Source: Planctomycetes bacterium GWF2_41_51 (GTDB taxonomy: Bacteria; Planctomycetota; Phycisphaerae; Sedimentisphaerales; UBA12454). Taken from it: DNA of 64,000 nt. The notes beneath the pieces are model-generated. The model saw only the letters and a program-made list of their open reading frames with translations. It was not told the DNA's origin and made no database searches. Both the position numbers and the translations under genes were made by a program. This document shows positions 8,520 through 18,854 of the stretch, one piece after another. Positions within the stretch are counted from its first letter, which is position 1. Each line of letters opens with the position of its first letter. The stretch spans positions 1 through 64,000 of the forward strand of contig MHXZ01000053.1 in assembly GCA_001825665.1 (NCBI GenBank), read 5' to 3'.

Positions 8520-10361
8520 ATGAAAAACAGCCATTTAAAAGATGCAGTTTTATGTACAGGCGGAGATAAGCCAGGACTCCATATCTTTGATATTTATAAT
8601 AAAGAAGTCCGGTCTTTGATTTCACTGAAATCAGGGGAAAGCGTTTATACATCTGACATCTCGGAAGATGGCAAAGCGATTGTCTCAGGCACAAAATCCG
8701 GTTATTTGATTCATACTTTACTTGGTGACAATGCCGATTCTCATATAGAACGTTATTTTTTAGCTGCCCCAATCCTATCTGTGTTGTTTTTAAATAATTA
8801 CACAATCGCCGCCAGCGATTTGGCAGGAAAGGTATTCATTTGGAACAGGGACGACAAAAGAAAAACAAAAATTTTAGATTCATGCACGGAGCCTGTTTGT
8901 TCACTTTTCTGTCCAAATGTTAATTTGCTTGGTGGTTTGTCAATTTCAGGGGACGTTTATTTGTGGGATTTGGCTGATCGCGGCAAGCCCGCGATTGTCA
9001 AGGGGAGTGAACTTCCAAGAGTTTATGGCTTAATTGACATTATTTGCTGGAATGGATTATGGGTATGGCCGGACCATAGTGGACGAATCATACTTTTTGA
9101 CGCCGAATCCAGAAAGTTAAATTTTCTCAATGCACACAGCGGCTCATTGTATTCTATCTGTACTTATAAAGATTATCTGGTAAGCCTGGGTAAATCGGAT
9201 GGGGTAATGAAGTTTTGGAAATTTCAGGATGGAAAACCATGTCGTCAGGCAGAGTCGACTTATGGTGCTATATCGCTGGCGATGTGGGATCAGCAGGGTA
9301 TAAGCGGGCTAATCATTAATGAAAATGGCCGGGCTCAAAGTTTTGCAATCAACGATGATAAAATAATATCAACCGGAGAACTTGCCGGTAACTTTTACAG
9401 AAAAGTCATTGGACCCAATCAGGACATGGTCAACAAATATATAAATAATTATAATTTTGAACAAGTCGAGCAGCTATGTGTTCAGATAAAACAGAAAATA
9501 AATAACAATGAATTTATCGGGTTATCTTTGTTATATCAACAGCTTGACCAGTTGGGCTTGCGCAATATTCATCTTTGGCTCAGGGCCTGTCAGGCAGAAA
9601 AAGAAAATGATATTCTAACACAATTGAAACAGTACCAAGAACTTTATTCACTGCTTAAAGCTCAGGAAAGGGAATCTCCTGAATTTGTCGCAAAATACTC
9701 AGAAGTATTGAAACGATGCTGGCAGCCGGACAAAGCGATTTGTGTTGTAAATGAATTTTTAGGAAAACGCCAGGAAGAATATTTGGATGGAATTGATTTA
9801 AAGCTGCTGCAAAATTTTAGTAAAGCATTAGCGAACGAAATATGCATCATTGATTCAAGGATGCCATTGCCGATAATTTTACAAGCTGCAAATCTGCTGA
9901 ATAATAAAATTAAAGCGAGGATTATATATAAGCGTCTTTCTTCTTACCCGGTTGACATAAATATTGATCCGTGTGAATTTCTGATCAAATTCAAAGAAGA
10001 GTTTGGACGCAGAAATGGGAATTTACAGCAGACTGTTCTTGAAAAAGCAATCTGGATGACAGATGATGAAATGGCCGAGACATCTGTGATAATATTGAAG
10101 TTGGCTTTGTTTGGGTCATTGTGTCTCGAATATATAATAAAATTTATATCAGAATTTGACCGTACAGCGGTTATAACGACGATAGTGTTAAATCCAGAAC
10201 AATTTTATAAAATTGATCAAGAAATTTCCGACAAGTCCATTTCTGCCATAATTGAATCAAATCTGAACTCTATTCAAAAAAATGAAAATATAACACCAGT
10301 GATAAAGCATTTGGTTAAACGATATATAACAAAATCGAAGAGTTATTTGAATACATATTAA
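8520..10361 (+). CDS. WD40-like beta-propeller N-terminus with helical C-terminal region
   Basis: Repeated GKVFIWN / GDVYLWDL / GVMKFWKF blades. Track start 8502 is TTG; ATG at 8520 is likelier. Confidence 0.65.
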   Translation: MKNSHLKDAVLCTGGDKPGLHIFDIYNKEVRSLISLKSGESVYTSDISEDGKAIVSGTKSGYLIHTLLGDNADSHIERYFLAAPILSVLFLNNYTIAASDLAGKVFIWNRDDKRKTKILDSCTEPVCSLFCPNVNLLGGLSISGDVYLWDLADRGKPAIVKGSELPRVYGLIDIICWNGLWVWPDHSGRIILFDAESRKLNFLNAHSGSLYSICTYKDYLVSLGKSDGVMKFWKFQDGKPCRQAESTYGAISLAMWDQQGISGLIINENGRAQSFAINDDKIISTGELAGNFYRKVIGPNQDMVNKYINNYNFEQVEQLCVQIKQKINNNEFIGLSLLYQQLDQLGLRNIHLWLRACQAEKENDILTQLKQYQELYSLLKAQERESPEFVAKYSEVLKRCWQPDKAICVVNEFLGKRQEEYLDGIDLKLLQNFSKALANEICIIDSRMPLPIILQAANLLNNKIKARIIYKRLSSYPVDINIDPCEFLIKFKEEFGRRNGNLQQTVLEKAIWMTDDEMAETSVIILKLALFGSLCLEYIIKFISEFDRTAVITTIVLNPEQFYKIDQEISDKSISAIIESNLNSIQKNENITPVIKHLVKRYITKSKSYLNTY

Positions 10362-10374
10362 ATCGGAGAAGGCT

Positions 10375-11865
10375 ATGAATTTTAATGATTTACATGATGA
10401 TTCCAATGAACCAAAAGAATACTATCTTTCAGGCCTGCCGCAGCAGGAGGTGTATAAGGTGTCGTTGGAAGATGGCACAAAACTTTTGGATGGACGTTTT
10501 ACGATTAAATGCAAGATTGGCGCAGGCAGATTCTGCAGTGTGTACAAGGCCTATGATAAAGAGCGAGACTGTGACATTGCTTTGAAAATCGGCAGCTTCT
10601 CACCTATTGGCAATAGTAATATTGAAGAGCTTATAAAAAATGAATTGGATATCAACTCAAGAGTAATGGACAACAGCCATGTTCTGAGAATATATGATAT
10701 TAACCGCTGTATGCATGAAGGCGCTGTTTTGCTTTTATTGTCTATGGAATATGCCGATGGCGGTTCATTGCGGGACTGGCTTGAAAAAAACAAGTATAAT
10801 ATTGAACTTCGCCAAACACAGGGACCTGTTATTTTCAGGCAGATCTGCCTTGGTCTGAAAGTATTACATGAAAAAAATATTATTGATCTCGATATAAAGC
10901 CGGAAAACATTCTTTTTGTCAAAGGTGTCGTAAAAATCGCGGATTTTGGTCTTTCCAGTCTTATGTACAGTGCGATACATGGCTGCGGCAATACAATGGC
11001 AAATTTATGGCCTAAAATGGGTACGCCAAAATACATGAGTCCAGAGCAGTTTATTGCCCCTCATGCTATGGACATTGATTTCAGGTCAGATATTTATTCA
11101 TTATGCGTGGTTTTATATGAAATAATTCACCCGGAATGCAAGACTCCATTCGAGGGTAATTTTGATTTTCAGCGGTATCAGCATGTTCAGGTGCCAATCC
11201 CGGAAATAATAACTGATAACCAGATGCTGAAACAAATCATTGAAAAGGGACTCCAGAAAAAAAGCGACAAGAGGTACCAGAATATTGCCCAGTTATTACA
11301 GGATCTGGATGGTGGCGAGGCAGTTCCGGAAGATGAATCAAACCAGGATTCAGAACAAATCATTGAAGAATTGTGGAATGAGGCTTTGTCTAAAATTCAA
11401 GAACCTGATTTTGATTCAGCAATTCTATTGTGCAATCGTATTATTGAGATTGATCCCAATAACAGCAATGCATCAGCGGCATTGAGGGAATTAAATAGCC
11501 GTTTTGAGAAAGCGCAGCAGTTTTATACGGCTATTAAAAATGCCATGGATACAGAACCTATGGATGATTTGATAACATTATTATTGGAAGCCGTGAATAT
11601 TTATCCCAACCATCCGGATGGCCATCTTGTGCAAACACAACTGGCTTGCAGGTCTGCTCAATATGCCGATAAGATGGAAGAGAGAATTGAATTATTAAGG
11701 CAGGACAATATTCACAGCATACCGAGTATCAATCTGCCTACAACAAACAATTATCCGGTGTCCAATTATAGACCTTCAAACAGTTATACGGTTCCCGTGA
11801 GTTTCGATACAAGAAAATGGTACCATAAACTTTATGATTTTATTAGAAATAGTTTTCTAACATGA
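10375..11865 (+). CDS. Ser/Thr protein kinase with C-terminal TPR-like region
   Basis: IGAGRFCSVYKAYD, IALKIG, NIIDLDIKPENILF, ADFGLSS, GTPKYMSPEQ. Confidence 0.85.
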   Translation: MNFNDLHDDSNEPKEYYLSGLPQQEVYKVSLEDGTKLLDGRFTIKCKIGAGRFCSVYKAYDKERDCDIALKIGSFSPIGNSNIEELIKNELDINSRVMDNSHVLRIYDINRCMHEGAVLLLLSMEYADGGSLRDWLEKNKYNIELRQTQGPVIFRQICLGLKVLHEKNIIDLDIKPENILFVKGVVKIADFGLSSLMYSAIHGCGNTMANLWPKMGTPKYMSPEQFIAPHAMDIDFRSDIYSLCVVLYEIIHPECKTPFEGNFDFQRYQHVQVPIPEIITDNQMLKQIIEKGLQKKSDKRYQNIAQLLQDLDGGEAVPEDESNQDSEQIIEELWNEALSKIQEPDFDSAILLCNRIIEIDPNNSNASAALRELNSRFEKAQQFYTAIKNAMDTEPMDDLITLLLEAVNIYPNHPDGHLVQTQLACRSAQYADKMEERIELLRQDNIHSIPSINLPTTNNYPVSNYRPSNSYTVPVSFDTRKWYHKLYDFIRNSFLT

Positions 11866-11880
11866 GGTTGAATCATAACA

Positions 11881-12972
11881 ATGCAAACTTTATTGATAAA
11901 AAATGCTTTGGATTATGCGCAATTATCTTTGATTGAACTTACTGAACGTATCGTCAGCGATAGTGACAGATCGGCACTTTCGCAGCTTCATGAAAACAGG
12001 CCGCTTTTCAGATATAAAAGCGAAAGACCTTTGCTGATGGTGGATTTTCTTTTAAAATTAAAGCAGCAGCCTCAGTCGCGGCAGTGGTGTAATAACAACC
12101 ATATGGCAATGGAACAGGCATTTGATTTAACGCTGTCGAAATTCCTGAATATCCCTAAAAATTTCCGTTCATTTCAAGAGGATGCTGAAACCTGTGGCCC
12201 GGATTGCCGCTATTATTTCAGGGCATTTAATAAGCATATTTGGGCCCAAATCAGCTCCAAAGGTCTGAAAAACGAGCTGGAAATTGAATTTATGGCGGCA
12301 AAATCATTGCAGAATTTCGTATGCAGACATTTTTATCTTTCCTGCCTGGAATACAGGAGAAAAGAACAAAAATTTGTCAGAAAAATTTCCTATAAAGCCT
12401 CGGATATGAATTTAACACTATGGATTCCGGTCCAGATGACATCAAAGATGTTCGATAAATGGTTCAAACAAAATTGTGGCGATGGGGGCTGCAATCAACA
12501 CGATATACAGGAACAGATAGATAACTACCTCTTTTGCGGCAAGGTAATTTCACTTGAAGACCTTGATGAAGGCTGCAAACAGGGTAATGATTTTTCATCC
12601 GTAATGAAAGATCAGATAAGCTCTTTTGGACTGGCGGAAACCGTGGCGGATGAAAAGTCAGACAACATTGACCAGCAGAGAACGGCGATACGAGATCTCG
12701 GAAAAATTAAACTTAAAAATCTTGTACTTAAAATATTCGAATATCTCGGCAGCGGCGGCAAAGACTATATGAGTATACTAACTGAATTTTCACTGAGCAA
12801 GGCGACATTCAGCAGATTTGCCGGAAGAAGATGGCAGAATAATAACGGCGGCATCCCTGATCTGTGGAAGAATACTGCCCATATTCTTGCCATTCATCCT
12901 GATTTTATAGAAACAGTCAAAGAGGCGGGACTCTGGAAAGAGGTATGTCTTGCCGCAGGAAAAGAAGATTAA
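11881..12972 (+). CDS. Uncharacterised protein with Cys pairs and possible C-terminal HTH
   Basis: Intact ORF in operon; CGPDC, CGDGGCNQH and DYMSILTEFSLSKATFSRFAGRRW. Confidence 0.6.
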   Translation: MQTLLIKNALDYAQLSLIELTERIVSDSDRSALSQLHENRPLFRYKSERPLLMVDFLLKLKQQPQSRQWCNNNHMAMEQAFDLTLSKFLNIPKNFRSFQEDAETCGPDCRYYFRAFNKHIWAQISSKGLKNELEIEFMAAKSLQNFVCRHFYLSCLEYRRKEQKFVRKISYKASDMNLTLWIPVQMTSKMFDKWFKQNCGDGGCNQHDIQEQIDNYLFCGKVISLEDLDEGCKQGNDFSSVMKDQISSFGLAETVADEKSDNIDQQRTAIRDLGKIKLKNLVLKIFEYLGSGGKDYMSILTEFSLSKATFSRFAGRRWQNNNGGIPDLWKNTAHILAIHPDFIETVKEAGLWKEVCLAAGKED

Positions 12973-12978
12973 GGAGAT

Positions 12979-13536
12979 ATGGCCTTGAATAGAGAACTTT
13001 ATTTTATACCGATTCTTCAGGATGCTTTAAAAGCCAAAGACCTGAAATCCGCGTTGAGCAAAGCCGTTACCAATATTACACAATTGGGAAAAGATAATTT
13101 ATACAAAGAAGGTTTTGAAAATTTTCAAAAATTCATTAATGAAGTTTATGACTTTGATGACATTTTAAAAAAAAACATGAATTCAGAACCGACTGAATAT
13201 TTATTAGACAGTAATCTGGATTGTAAATTTTCAATATTCCAGGGTGATACGCTAATTTACATCGGTAATTTGGATAAAAGTCAAATTATCCGCTCAATAG
13301 CACCTGGTACATATGCAATCAAGTTGTCAACGGGAAGGATTTTATGGAGGGGTGAAATCACGGAAGAAGAATTGATCATGAGAAAAAATCTGGATGGTCA
13401 AAATATCAAACTTGCCGCCGACTCGGAAGATTTTAAGCCCGAACCTGTCCGCATAATAACACTGTTAAAAGGCCAAATGTTCCTGAAAATATTTAAAGGC
13501 TTTGATGGGGGATCACTACAAATTGAACTGCAATAA
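12979..13536 (+). CDS. Uncharacterised 185-aa protein
   Basis: Intact ORF, 6 bp after the preceding gene. Confidence 0.6.
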   Translation: MALNRELYFIPILQDALKAKDLKSALSKAVTNITQLGKDNLYKEGFENFQKFINEVYDFDDILKKNMNSEPTEYLLDSNLDCKFSIFQGDTLIYIGNLDKSQIIRSIAPGTYAIKLSTGRILWRGEITEEELIMRKNLDGQNIKLAADSEDFKPEPVRIITLLKGQMFLKIFKGFDGGSLQIELQ

Positions 13537-15181
13537 TTTCAATATTGAAAATAATTCAGCCAAACATATTGGCCGGGCAAAGACAGTCCTGGTATCAAGG
13601 CAATCACAGGATTTAGCTGTGGTATCTGAGATTATTGCCAGAGTTATCAATAGCAAGGATCGGCAGCGTATCAGCTTTACAGGGCTGGTTGAATTCAGTG
13701 AAAAAAGTAAAAAACACATAACAGATGACATCCTCATTTTGATTGACAGAATTACAGCACTTTTGGCAATGTCCCCACTTTGCTATGAAATATCGGCAGT
13801 TAATCCTGATATTGCCTCAAACCATGATACATCTGTTGATGTAAATGGATTTTCAGCAGATTTATCGATATTTGCCGCGATGCTTTCGGCATCCTTGAGA
13901 ATACCACTGCCTGCCAATATTCTCATGACCGGTCATATCGCCTCTTTAGAAGGTGATATAGGCACTGTTGGCTCTATTCAGACAAAGGTAAATACAGCTG
14001 CGCAAGACAAATCAATAAAGCGTTTAATTTATCCTGAGGGCAGCAAAATAACAAAAAACTTTGACAGCGACTCGCTTCAAGCGGCAGCTGTCAGCAATAT
14101 TAGGGAATTAGTGAAAATTGTCTTCAGTGAAGAAGATATTGTTGTCGCTTCACTTGAGAAGGGATTTTTTGCAAACTATTCGGAAATTGGAGATCCAAAA
14201 GACTATGTCGCCCAGATAATTAAGTATCTGGCTTTTGACAATGAAAATCGTTTCTGGCAGATACTGAGAAAACATCTTCTTATGGGTGACGCCGAGGCTG
14301 TACGAAAATGGCTTAGGCTTTTTGCCGGATATTATATTGGCCGAAAGATTTACCCGGCCTATTTTGGCGATAGGCTTTTTTCACTTATCTGTGCCACACC
14401 ACCGGCCGTAAAAAGGGCAGGCAACTTATTTCCACTGCTTGATGTCGCAGACTGTATCAAGCTGGCAGGATTTGCCCATACAGACGACTATGAAGATGTT
14501 TATAAAATGATTGATGCTATCAGGTGCAAAACGTCACAAAATACCTTTAAGTCGGATGCAGCCTTGCGTTCTGCTGAGTTTCTGCCTCAAAATGGTGATG
14601 ACAATATTTTTGATAGGGTCACCGCCCGGATAAATGAGATATCACTTGCCAGAAATTTTTGTACTATGATTGATTCAGCAAGGGCATCGTTTATCCTTGA
14701 TTCTGTAACTGTTGGCAATTACGAGGATTTTCTTGAAACTGTCACTTCTTTTTATATCCACCTTCAATGCTATGAAAATTCCAAGCCCGCAGAATCAATT
14801 GATCAGCAGCGAGCCAGAAACGAAGCAATTGAGCTACTTGAAAACTCTTTTCGTGATGCCGGCGGCATGGCAGCAGCCTTGCAAAGGGCTCGTGATGGTA
14901 CAGATGGCGGCATGAGAAAGATTCTCGATGAGATGACGGATTTTCATAAACTCCAGCAGCAGCAAAGGCACATAACAGCGACTTTCAGACAAGCTGTCGA
15001 TAGTCTCAGCTGGGATGAACGCGTACAGTTTATGAAAGATGCAATGGACAGGCTGAAGATATTTATACCTGAACATCTCAAAGACGAACATCCCGAGCGT
15101 TTTGCAAGAGATTATGAAACCATAGCAAAGGCATATGTAAAAGGTATGGATAAACTAAATCAACTGATAAGAAGGTATTAA
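13505..15181 (+). CDS. Stand-alone Lon-type (S16) Ser/Lys protease domain fused to helical C-terminus with DGTxGGM module
   Basis: NGFSADLSIFAAMLSASLRIPLPANILMTGHIASLEGDIGTVGSIQTKVNTAAQ aligns by eye with Lon PSAG...MTGEI...PIGGLKEKLLAA. No AAA+ P-loop upstream in the ORF. Confidence 0.75.
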   Translation: MGDHYKLNCNNFNIENNSAKHIGRAKTVLVSRQSQDLAVVSEIIARVINSKDRQRISFTGLVEFSEKSKKHITDDILILIDRITALLAMSPLCYEISAVNPDIASNHDTSVDVNGFSADLSIFAAMLSASLRIPLPANILMTGHIASLEGDIGTVGSIQTKVNTAAQDKSIKRLIYPEGSKITKNFDSDSLQAAAVSNIRELVKIVFSEEDIVVASLEKGFFANYSEIGDPKDYVAQIIKYLAFDNENRFWQILRKHLLMGDAEAVRKWLRLFAGYYIGRKIYPAYFGDRLFSLICATPPAVKRAGNLFPLLDVADCIKLAGFAHTDDYEDVYKMIDAIRCKTSQNTFKSDAALRSAEFLPQNGDDNIFDRVTARINEISLARNFCTMIDSARASFILDSVTVGNYEDFLETVTSFYIHLQCYENSKPAESIDQQRARNEAIELLENSFRDAGGMAAALQRARDGTDGGMRKILDEMTDFHKLQQQQRHITATFRQAVDSLSWDERVQFMKDAMDRLKIFIPEHLKDEHPERFARDYETIAKAYVKGMDKLNQLIRRY

Positions 15182-15200
15182 AATAGAAAGGAATTATAAA

Positions 15201-15782
15201 ATGGCAGCAATAAATTCGCTTATGGCAGAGCTTGATGAAAGGGCAATCGCAGCCCGTGTAGGCATCGCACACGATGAGGCCCGCATGAAATATCATTTGA
15301 ATTCGAATATAGTACAAAACTTTGAAGAATTTAAATATATAATAACGGATTACTACAATTACCATTATACAAATTGTGTAAGCAGGGGCGGCAGACTTCC
15401 AGCAAGTGAGGCGTATGGAAGGGCAAAAGAGCTTTTGGAGCGTGAATACAGGAAACGAAATGGTGATATAGTCTCAGCTTTCAATGATGCCCATGATGGC
15501 ACAAACGGAGGCATGCGAAATGTCCTGGATACAATAGCAGATGGTCTCAAGGCCGAGGTAATTGAACGGCACATGGCCGATGTATTTGACAGATATGTCG
15601 CTCCAAACAGCTGGGAGGACAAGGTGGAGATTATAAGGCAGTTCATATCATACTGCGGAAATATGCTCTCATCTTCTGTTGTCGCAAGTGATCCAAAGAG
15701 ATATGCCCATGACTACAGCGGCCTTATAAGATCTTACATAGATGGTCTGCAGAGGACTTCTTCGATGTTCAGGAGAATGTAA
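15201..15782 (+). CDS. DGTxGGM-module protein
   Basis: GDIVSAFNDAHDGTNGGMRNVLDTIADG resembles the C-terminus of the Lon-like protein. Confidence 0.65.
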   Translation: MAAINSLMAELDERAIAARVGIAHDEARMKYHLNSNIVQNFEEFKYIITDYYNYHYTNCVSRGGRLPASEAYGRAKELLEREYRKRNGDIVSAFNDAHDGTNGGMRNVLDTIADGLKAEVIERHMADVFDRYVAPNSWEDKVEIIRQFISYCGNMLSSSVVASDPKRYAHDYSGLIRSYIDGLQRTSSMFRRM

Positions 15783-15794
15783 GGAAATTAAACA

Positions 15795-16370
15795 ATGAGC
15801 AAGCTGGATAGGGTACTTGAATATATAAGTCCGCAGAAAACCATTGAACAGGTTTACAACCTGGCCAATGAGGCAATTGTAAGTTTTAATTTTGACAAGG
15901 CAAAGGTTGACAGTTGGGAAGAGTTTAAGTTATGTATAGCAAAATTTTCAAAGTATCTTGATGAAAAAATATTGAAATTAAAAAAGCATCTCGATGTTCC
16001 GCTTACAGAATATTGGAGGTTCTGCATACAGCCTTTGACCAGAATATATGGCAGCAATGGAGATATCACGGCGTTTACCATGGCAAATACAGGTAATGAA
16101 GGCGGTCTGTATGCGGTGCTCAAGGCATTCGCCATGCAGCGGGCGGAAGAGTATACAAAAAATGAAATCTCAGCAAAGGTCCATTTTTACTGGAACAATC
16201 TCTCAGCGGATGAAAAGCTGCAGGCAGCAGATGAGTATTTTTCAAAATACAAGAATATTATTCCATCAGAGCTTCTTGAATCCGATGGTGTGCTGTTGAA
16301 AAAGAACTTCTGGAAGATCTTGGAAGAGCATCCGTTTATCATGCAAAAACTTCAGAAAACAGGACGCTGA
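15795..16370 (+). CDS. DGTxGGM-module protein (divergent)
   Basis: GDITAFTMANTGNEGGLYAVLKAFAMQ aligns with the preceding module. Confidence 0.6.
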   Translation: MSKLDRVLEYISPQKTIEQVYNLANEAIVSFNFDKAKVDSWEEFKLCIAKFSKYLDEKILKLKKHLDVPLTEYWRFCIQPLTRIYGSNGDITAFTMANTGNEGGLYAVLKAFAMQRAEEYTKNEISAKVHFYWNNLSADEKLQAADEYFSKYKNIIPSELLESDGVLLKKNFWKILEEHPFIMQKLQKTGR

Positions 16371-16373
16371 ATT

Positions 16374-18854
16374 ATGGCTGAATTCGAGAAAGCTATACTT
16401 GCTCAATCAGCTCCTTTTATGCTGGCCAGCCAGGCAAAGCAATTGATTCAACAAGAGCTTATAAAAGGCTGCGATCCTGTTATCTGGCCGCAGCCTGTGG
16501 CGCTTGAGCCAATATATTCCCAAGTCATGTTTTCCAGGGAATTTCCAATAGAACCAAATTTGCCGCTTGTAACCTATGAAAATAAACCAAGCATCGAGGA
16601 TATCATCAGATTTAAGATCTGGATTTCGCCTGACCAGCCGCTTGATTGGCTGAGGGCAGAGCTTTTTTTGAAACAGCTTGCCTCTGTAAAGAGTAGAGTT
16701 GGTTTGGAAATTATCGGCAATCAGACATCTGTCTGTATTAATCTCCTGTGCCGGCGTGATGATAGCGATATAGTAGAGGCGGCATTTTCCGGCAAGCTCA
16801 AGAATCACAAAATCACCCCGATTGAGCCGGATATTTTCTCAACGATAAATTTAGCGGCATGGTCGAATATAGAATTTTTCGACTACTATCCGGCCGGTCC
16901 TTATTTTCACCTTTTGACATGCTCGGAGGAATTGAAGTATAGTCCATTTGAAAGTCTTATCAGCAATATCGCACAGATTCCTTCTGATGGCCTTGGAATT
17001 TGCCAGGTTCTTTTTCAGCCGACAAGGCCGGAAAATAACTGGTATCGCAATGTCAAAAGATTGACCGATTTAGAGTACATTACCGGCCAGATAAGCAATT
17101 TAGGCACTATTCAAAGATATGCCCAGCAATCACCATCGGCAGATCTGCATAATATGGCAACTAAAATGGAAACCAAGGCCCATAACGATAAACCTTTTTT
17201 CTCGGTTGCCTTGCGGATAGCTGTTTTGGACACCAGGGAGAATCAAAAACACTTAAGGCGGATTTCTGTATTTACCAATTTGTTTCAGCACGGCGGCAAG
17301 GCATTGGGTTATCTCAACGACCTTGATTACAAAGATAAAATCTCTATTTACCAGATCAAGGATATGTTTACTCTCGGAATCAGTTTTAGAAACGGTTTTC
17401 TGCTCAACTCTTCTGAACTATCAGGCCTTGCTCATATTCCACCTGCAGATATATTTGAAAACTATTTTACCTCTTTCGATGTGCTTGAACCTCTTGCAAC
17501 TGAAAAAATAGATCTTGGTCAGGGCGTATTAATCGGTTACGCACAAATAGCAAACAGACAAGAGCCTGTCTGTATCCCGGATAAGATAAGACCAATTCAC
17601 ATTCACATCATAGGCAAGCCTGGCAAAGGCAAGTCTCTGCTTGAAAAACACACGATTTTGAATGACATCAATAGGGGCATCGGCGTGGCATTACTTGACC
17701 CTCATGGCGACTTAGCAGAAGAACTGCTTGACCATATTCCCGAAGAAAGAATTGAAAAGGTCATCTATTTCGATCCTTCTGATCCCAACTGGGTTCCCAT
17801 ATGGAATCCCATGGCTCCAATTGCTGGCCAGGATATCGGAAGGACAACAGATGATCTTGTTGGGGTATTTAAAAGCTTTGTTACTGGTTGGGGTGACAGG
17901 ATGGAGCATTTGCTTCGCCATGGCATATTCGGCATGAAACATATAGCAGGAACTTCACTTCTGGATGTTTATGAACTCCAGCAAAAAGGCTCAAAGGCCG
18001 GCGAAGTAAACAGAAAACTCATTTTGGATGTTGTGAATAGTGAAGTGGCAAGGCAGTTTTGGGAAAATGATTATTTAAAATATGATGCAAGTGATTTTGG
18101 GCCTGGCAAACATAAACTCAGCAAGTTGCTGACAGGCGGTACGGTTTCACTTATGTTATCGCAGCCGCATAGTTTAATTGATTTCACCAGGATAATGAAT
18201 GAAGGATTCATATTTATCGCAAATCTTGCGGGTTTAGGAAGCGAAATTCTTGAGATTCTTGGCGGTTTTTTGGTGTCTGTCATGCATATGACAGCCCTTG
18301 GCCGAAGTGTTATACCGGTTGAAAAAAGAAATCCCTTTTATATATATCTTGACGAGGCTCATCGCTTTGTTACCGACTCTCTCGAAGAAATAATTGCCGA
18401 AACCAGGAAATATAACGTTGGCCTTATCCTGGCACACCAATATCTGAAACAATTTACCCAAAAAAAGATTGATGCATTGTCAAATACAGGTACGACAATT
18501 GTATTTAATGTAGATACCAGAGATGCATCGTATTTATTGAAGGACTTTCAGGAAAAGCTGCAAGTTAAGGATTTTCAGGAACTCGATGTAGGTGAGGCTA
18601 TTGTAAAGATAGCAAATACTATAACCAAGGTAAAAACACAGGGACCTGTTGAAGCACCCCAGTACAATTTTAAGCAGCAGATTATAAATAACTCCAGAAG
18701 GCTTTTTTGCAGACCTGCCGAAGATGTAAGAAAAATGATTGCCAAAAGGATGGACAGAGCTGCCCATCCCTTCACACCATTGGTAGATACCGATCCTCAG
18801 GAAATTAGAAATAAAGCAAAGAAAAGGATTTATGATGAGTTCACAGCCTTCTAA
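16374..18854 (+). CDS. TraD/TraG/HerA-like ATPase
   Basis: IHIIGKPGKGKSLLEKHTI (Walker A), GVALLDPHGDLAEELL, FYIYLDEAHRFVTDSLEEIIAETRKYNVGLILAHQYLKQF. Confidence 0.8.
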   Translation: MAEFEKAILAQSAPFMLASQAKQLIQQELIKGCDPVIWPQPVALEPIYSQVMFSREFPIEPNLPLVTYENKPSIEDIIRFKIWISPDQPLDWLRAELFLKQLASVKSRVGLEIIGNQTSVCINLLCRRDDSDIVEAAFSGKLKNHKITPIEPDIFSTINLAAWSNIEFFDYYPAGPYFHLLTCSEELKYSPFESLISNIAQIPSDGLGICQVLFQPTRPENNWYRNVKRLTDLEYITGQISNLGTIQRYAQQSPSADLHNMATKMETKAHNDKPFFSVALRIAVLDTRENQKHLRRISVFTNLFQHGGKALGYLNDLDYKDKISIYQIKDMFTLGISFRNGFLLNSSELSGLAHIPPADIFENYFTSFDVLEPLATEKIDLGQGVLIGYAQIANRQEPVCIPDKIRPIHIHIIGKPGKGKSLLEKHTILNDINRGIGVALLDPHGDLAEELLDHIPEERIEKVIYFDPSDPNWVPIWNPMAPIAGQDIGRTTDDLVGVFKSFVTGWGDRMEHLLRHGIFGMKHIAGTSLLDVYELQQKGSKAGEVNRKLILDVVNSEVARQFWENDYLKYDASDFGPGKHKLSKLLTGGTVSLMLSQPHSLIDFTRIMNEGFIFIANLAGLGSEILEILGGFLVSVMHMTALGRSVIPVEKRNPFYIYLDEAHRFVTDSLEEIIAETRKYNVGLILAHQYLKQFTQKKIDALSNTGTTIVFNVDTRDASYLLKDFQEKLQVKDFQELDVGEAIVKIANTITKVKTQGPVEAPQYNFKQQIINNSRRLFCRPAEDVRKMIAKRMDRAAHPFTPLVDTDPQEIRNKAKKRIYDEFTAF

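Noticed and set aside
1650-18854. Interpreting the cluster as BREX because of the Lon-like domain
   Set aside because: No PglX-type methyltransferase, PglZ or BrxC-like gene seen; the Lon-like domain lacks the ATPase portion.
1650-18854. Interpreting the island as a standard conjugative element because of the TraD-like ATPase
   Set aside because: No relaxase, VirB-type or pilus genes visible in the window; remains possible if they lie to the left.
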